A DNA stretch of 64,000 nucleotides, from assembly GCA_030744435.1 (NCBI GenBank), contig JASLQO010000013.1, positions 496,001 to 560,000 of the forward strand. The letters are read 5' to 3'. The position numbers and the translations under genes are program-made. This document shows positions 60,567-64,000 of the stretch, piece after piece (within the stretch, counting starts at the first letter, position 1; each line of letters begins with the position of its first letter). The DNA is from JASLQO01 sp002327525. GTDB taxonomy: Bacteria; Pseudomonadota; Gammaproteobacteria; Pseudomonadales; Azotimanducaceae. Below the pieces are notes generated by a model. That model saw only the letters and a list, made by a program, of their open reading frames with translations. It ran no database searches and was not told where the DNA came from.

Positions 60567-62153
60567 CTATCGCGCTTTTGCGGCAGCGACCATCTCGCGT
60601 ACGTCTCTCAAGAGCGCCCTGGCATCGAATACCGTGCCGTTGCGGATGGTGTAGCTGATGCCGCCCACACGCTCCAGTTTCGACGATTCGCGATTCAGTT
60701 TCATGTGTCCGGTACCGTACAGCAGTTTGAAGTTAGCGGCGGGGTTACCGCGCACCAGCACCATATCCGCCTTCTTGCCGGGTGTGATCGAACCGATCTC
60801 GTCGTCCATCCCCAGCAGTTCCGCACCATTGAGCGTCGCCGATTGGATGACCTCCAGCGGATGGAAACCAGCCTCCTGCAGCAGCTCGAACTCCCGGATG
60901 TAGCCGAATCCGAACAGCTTGAAGATGAAGCCTGAATCAGAGCCCGTGGCGATGCGTCCGCCTTTGTTCTTGTACTCGTTGACGAACCGCATCCAGATTC
61001 GGAAGTTGTTACGCCAGGCTACCTCGTCCGCGGTGGTCCAGTCGAAGTGGTAGCTGCCGTGCAACCGGGGATCGGGTAGGAAGAACCTGGCGAGTGCTGG
61101 CAGGGTGTATTCGGTGTGCCACTCGGCATCGCGTGCCCGCATGACGTCGCGGTTGGCCTCATAGATGGTAAAGGTCGGCACCAGCGTGAAGTCGAGTTCG
61201 AGCAGTTCGTCCATCACCGCGTTCCACTTCGGCGAGCCGGGTCGTGCGGCCTGTGCCCACAATCGGCCGGCCTGGCCGAAGCGCCACTGCTCGTCGGAGT
61301 AGTTGTAGTCCGGTGGATAGTTCTGGATGGTGCGGTCGTTGAACAGAGCTTCCGGCAGTCCGTACCAGTGTTCCATGCTGTCGAGCCCTGCACGGGCACT
61401 GTCCAGCGCGTCGACGTGATACACACCGTTCTGATCGTGGTGGTTGGCGGTTCCCATCTCGAGGCTGGCGGTTTCCTCGTACACAGCCATCAGAGCTTCG
61501 TAGGTGCCACCACGCAGCTTCACACCGCGTGCCCCGCGTTTGCGCACGGCTTTCACCCATTTTTTCGCATCCTGCGCATCGGTGATTTCGCTCCCCGGGA
61601 ACATGGCGTAGGGCACGATGCGCGGCGCCGTGATCTCACCGGCTTCGCTGCGTTTGGCATGATCCACCGTCCAGTCGAGCCCCATTATCGACCCGACGTC
61701 ACGTACCGTCGTGACACCATGGGCGAGCCACAGCTTGAAGACGTACTCCGGCGGTGTCACCGGTCCCGCCAGTCCCTGCGCCGGAAAGCCGATGTGCGCG
61801 TGCGCATCGATGAATCCCGGCAGCGCCGTCATGCCGCGGCCATCGATACGGTGTTCGTTATCGGAAACGGGTGGCGGAGTGTTGGCGACCGATTCGATGC
61901 GGTCTTCGTGCACTGTGATGCTCACCGGTCCGCGCGGCGGTGAGCCCAGACCGTCTATGAGTGTGATGTTTTCGATGACCAGCCGCTGGTGCGGCCCGTC
62001 GCCTTCACCCGGACGGCGTGGCGGTGCGGGTGAGGGAAGCTCGATGCCGTAAGATCTGGCTTGGGCAGCGCCCTCCTCGCCAGCGGGTATGGCGGCTATC
62101 GCAACCGGGCACAGGAGGGTGACCAGGCCGAGGGTTGTCAGGGAGGTTCGCAT
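60567..62153 (-). CDS. Secreted amidohydrolase family protein
   Basis: 528 residues with a signal peptide (TTLGLVTLLCPVAIAAIPA). The metal-dependent hydrolase barrel shows TALPGFIDAHAHIGFPAQGL with the HxH pair, LAHGVTTVRDVGS, the later His in GLDSMEHWYGLPEA, and an active-site Asp in ATGSDSGFIFKLFG. It closes with the imidazolonepropionase-like composite domain (EIGSITPGKKADMVLVRGNP). Periplasmic members cleave cyclic amides, dipeptides or lactones. It is upstream of the hotdog gene on the same strand. Confidence 0.83.
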   Translation of the reverse strand: MRTSLTTLGLVTLLCPVAIAAIPAGEEGAAQARSYGIELPSPAPPRRPGEGDGPHQRLVIENITLIDGLGSPPRGPVSITVHEDRIESVANTPPPVSDNEHRIDGRGMTALPGFIDAHAHIGFPAQGLAGPVTPPEYVFKLWLAHGVTTVRDVGSIMGLDWTVDHAKRSEAGEITAPRIVPYAMFPGSEITDAQDAKKWVKAVRKRGARGVKLRGGTYEALMAVYEETASLEMGTANHHDQNGVYHVDALDSARAGLDSMEHWYGLPEALFNDRTIQNYPPDYNYSDEQWRFGQAGRLWAQAARPGSPKWNAVMDELLELDFTLVPTFTIYEANRDVMRARDAEWHTEYTLPALARFFLPDPRLHGSYHFDWTTADEVAWRNNFRIWMRFVNEYKNKGGRIATGSDSGFIFKLFGFGYIREFELLQEAGFHPLEVIQSATLNGAELLGMDDEIGSITPGKKADMVLVRGNPAANFKLLYGTGHMKLNRESSKLERVGGISYTIRNGTVFDARALLRDVREMVAAAKAR

Positions 62154-62250
62154 GTGTTGGCGCCGTAGTGGTCGTTTCGCCCCTAGCGTAACGAGTTTGG
62201 CTAGGATCGTGAATCTTATACCATGAGTGCAAATCCTGAGGGACGATCGT

Positions 62251-62790
62251 ATGGGAGTGCTGATTGGTAGACGGGTGCTGGATTTCGGCCGTTACATCGC
62301 GGGGCCTCTTTGCGGCACGCTGCTGGCGGATCTCGGTGCGGACGTGATTCGGGTCGAGAAAGTGGATGGCAGCGAAGACCGCTACACCACGCCGGTCGGG
62401 AAGGCTGACGGGCTGAGATCGGAGCGTTGTTCCTGCAACTGAATCGCAACAAGCGCGGCTTCACGTTCAATCCGAAAAAACCCGGAGCCGACGCTGTGCT
62501 CAAACGCCTGGTTGAAAGCGCAGACCTGGTGCTGGCCAATCTCCCGCCGGAGGGCGTGGCGGACGTGGGGCTCGACTACGAAAGCCTCAGACGTATCAAG
62601 CCCGACATTATTCTGGTCACCAGTACGGCCTATGGGGCGCAAGGTCCGTTTGCCAATCGTGTAGGCTTCGACGGGATCGTGCAGGCCATGTCCGGTGACC
62701 TGCATCTGAGCGGCCCACCGGATGTAGCGAGCCGCAACTACTTCCCGTACGTCGACTTCATGACCGGTACGCTGAGCGGAGCGCCTGGAT
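62251..62790 (+). pseudogene. CaiB/BaiF CoA-transferase, frameshifted and 3'-truncated
   Basis: The frame from the ATG at 62251 reads VLDFGRYIAGPLCGTLLADL, then GADVIRVEKVDG. It breaks near 62415-62425 and continues in another frame as FLQLNRNKRGFTFNPKKPGA, then STAYGAQGPFANRVGFDGIV and NYFPYVDFMTGTLSG. The sequence ends after about 180 residues, with the catalytic Asp region and the C-terminal half missing. The broken end lies 12 bp from the stop of the convergent PyrD-PyrK gene. Confidence 0.8.
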
Positions 62791-62801
62791 CGGAGTCATG
62801 C

Positions 62802-64000
62802 TCAGGCTTGTAGAAAAGGCCCGTCGACGCACAACCGCCGACCATCGGGGGCAGCGCATGCACCACAGATGCCGACGCCACACTTCGTGAGGTAGTCGAT
62901 GGCGCTGAAGATCTGCGCATCGTCGCAGTACTTGCGTTGCACATTGACTGCCGCATGCACCATGGGTTCGGGGCCGCAGTTGTAGAAGACGATGTTGTCG
63001 AGGTCGGCTTCGTCCAGCTCACCCAGGTGCTGATCGAGCGCCTCTGTGACGAGCCCGTGGAATCCACGGCTGCCGTCATCGGTGGCGATGTGAAGCTCTG
63101 CGCAGGCTTTGCAGGGCTCCATGAAATACAAGCGCTCGGCGCTGCGCGCACCCATGAAGATACGCGCTGTGCCTTTGGTCTTTGCCGAATGATCCCGGGC
63201 GAGTTGATAAACCGCGGCGAGGCCGGTGCCGCCCGCCACCGCGATGACGGTGGCGTCCTCCGGTGGTGTGACCGGCCGTCCGTACGGCCCTCTTACGTAA
63301 GCCTGGGTACCGGGCTCGAGTTCGACCAAAGCGCCGGTGAATTCTCCAATGTTGATCACGGCCAGGGAAAACGGGTTGTCGGTGAGTGCAGAAAAGGGTT
63401 TTTCACCGATACCGGGAATCCACACAAAGATGAATTCACCCGCCCGGATGTCGATTCCCCGATCGAATGTAAGGATCGAGATGTCGTGTGTAATGAGCTT
63501 ATTTTCGATCAACGTGACGGGTTCGAAGCTCATGTCGACGTCATAGCGCACGCGTGCCTCGGCCGCGTTACCGCCATGCGTCATGTCGGTTTCCAGACAC
63601 TCGAAGTACTGGCCGATCTCGTCGCTGGTCATACCGACCAGCGCGGATCCGACGCCGAAGACGCTTGCGCCAGCGGCGCGGTAAGCCTGCACGTCGCCGG
63701 CACTGCTGATGCCGCCGCATCCGATGATGGGTACTTGCACGCGTGCGGCGATCTCCCTGACGCATTTGACTCCGATGGGCAGTATGCCTTTCCCGGACAG
63801 GCCGCCCAACTCATTGCTGAGCACGGGCTCGCCGTGGGACGTGAAGTAACCGGGGCCGACGGTGTTGATCGCACATAGCGCATCAGCACCGGCTTCCACC
63901 GCCGCCGCCGCGATCTCCGCGATGTTGTCCGTATTCGGTGTGAGTTTGGGGACTACCGGGATCTTCACCACCGACTTCACCGCGGCAGTTATTGCTCCCA
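62802..64000 (-). CDS. Dihydroorotate dehydrogenase-electron transfer subunit fusion (PyrD-PyrK), N-terminus off the window
   Basis: At least 399 residues in one frame that remains open at the window edge. The first 155 are the C-terminal half of a class 1B dihydroorotate dehydrogenase barrel (VPIIGCGGISSAGDVQAYRA, then AGASVFGVGSALVG). The rest is PyrK: an FAD-binding lobe (VTLIENKLITHDISILTFDR), a nucleotide lobe (VIAVAGGTGLAAVYQLARDH), and a [2Fe-2S] Cys set in KCGVGICGACAAPDGRRLC. PyrK normally is a separate subunit passing electrons from the PyrDB flavin to NAD. A fused form is unusual. It could also be a related pyrimidine-reducing enzyme. Confidence 0.8.
   Translation of the reverse strand, partial: GAITAAVKSVVKIPVVPKLTPNTDNIAEIAAAAVEAGADALCAINTVGPGYFTSHGEPVLSNELGGLSGKGILPIGVKCVREIAARVQVPIIGCGGISSAGDVQAYRAAGASVFGVGSALVGMTSDEIGQYFECLETDMTHGGNAAEARVRYDVDMSFEPVTLIENKLITHDISILTFDRGIDIRAGEFIFVWIPGIGEKPFSALTDNPFSLAVINIGEFTGALVELEPGTQAYVRGPYGRPVTPPEDATVIAVAGGTGLAAVYQLARDHSAKTKGTARIFMGARSAERLYFMEPCKACAELHIATDDGSRGFHGLVTEALDQHLGELDEADLDNIVFYNCGPEPMVHAAVNVQRKYCDDAQIFSAIDYLTKCGVGICGACAAPDGRRLCVDGPFLQA

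Noticed and set aside
1..64000. tRNA, rRNA, CRISPR array, insertion sequence or prophage
   Set aside because: I looked for T-loop words, long tandem repeats with spacers, transposase or integrase motifs and found none.

Overview
The window reads as about 64 kb of a GC-rich proteobacterial chromosome. A free-living or host-associated gammaproteobacterium is my inference. It rests on the DUF2959 remnant, the AmmeMemoRadiSam trio, the spinster-type MFS protein and the many enoyl-CoA hydratase, CaiB, PhyH and sulfatase-type genes. I see no rRNA, tRNA, CRISPR array, phage or transposase.

Layout. 0-5 kb: a CaiB CoA-transferase, 2-hydroxyacyl-CoA lyase and (partial) sulfatase operon, then a tandem pair of methionine-synthase-II-like genes, the second ruined by an internal deletion. 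5.7-13.5 kb: two secreted proteins, a calcium-repeat serine hydrolase and a 1327-residue diheme beta-propeller protein. They share an unnamed module of about 240 residues and flank two kappa-GST-like genes. 14-16.5 kb: amrA-amrB divergent from amrS. 16.6-23 kb: an MFS transporter, broken genes, a quinone oxidoreductase, a methyltransferase and small secreted proteins. 23-29 kb: a single-chain biotin-dependent acyl-CoA carboxylase and an outer-membrane DUF5916 protein. 29-47 kb: acyl-CoA and redox metabolism (SDRs, an M20 hydrolase, crotonases, a PQQ-type sugar dehydrogenase, a PEP-synthase-like enzyme, a lone molybdenum hydroxylase and an Nramp-like transporter). 47-56 kb: a selenoprotein of the GrdB/PrdB family with a recognisable SECIS hairpin, a polysaccharide-deacetylase-fold enzyme, a class III aminotransferase, a crotonase divergent from a TetR gene, and a haloalkane-dehalogenase-like hydrolase. 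56-64 kb: another crotonase, a DUF35/thiolase pair bracketed by inverted copies of an 83-bp repeat, a hotdog-fold protein, a secreted amidohydrolase, a truncated CaiB and a PyrD-PyrK fusion.

Many intact genes handle acyl-CoA thioesters (alpha-oxidation-like lyase, crotonases, thiolase, carboxylase), so lipid, isoprenoid or steroid-like side-chain catabolism is the plausible common theme.

The window is also full of gene wreckage. I count about 19 pseudogenes or remnants: frameshifted and stop-riddled (GST, acyl-CoA dehydrogenase, TetR, VOC, SnoaL), internally deleted (MetE-like), or missing the 5' part (sulfatase, PhyH twice, SDR, crotonase, DUF2959, DUF1295, PaaE-like). This suggests ongoing genome reduction. 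Against that background the single in-frame TGA of the selenoprotein stands out, because it lies at the family's selenocysteine site with a SECIS-type hairpin directly behind it.
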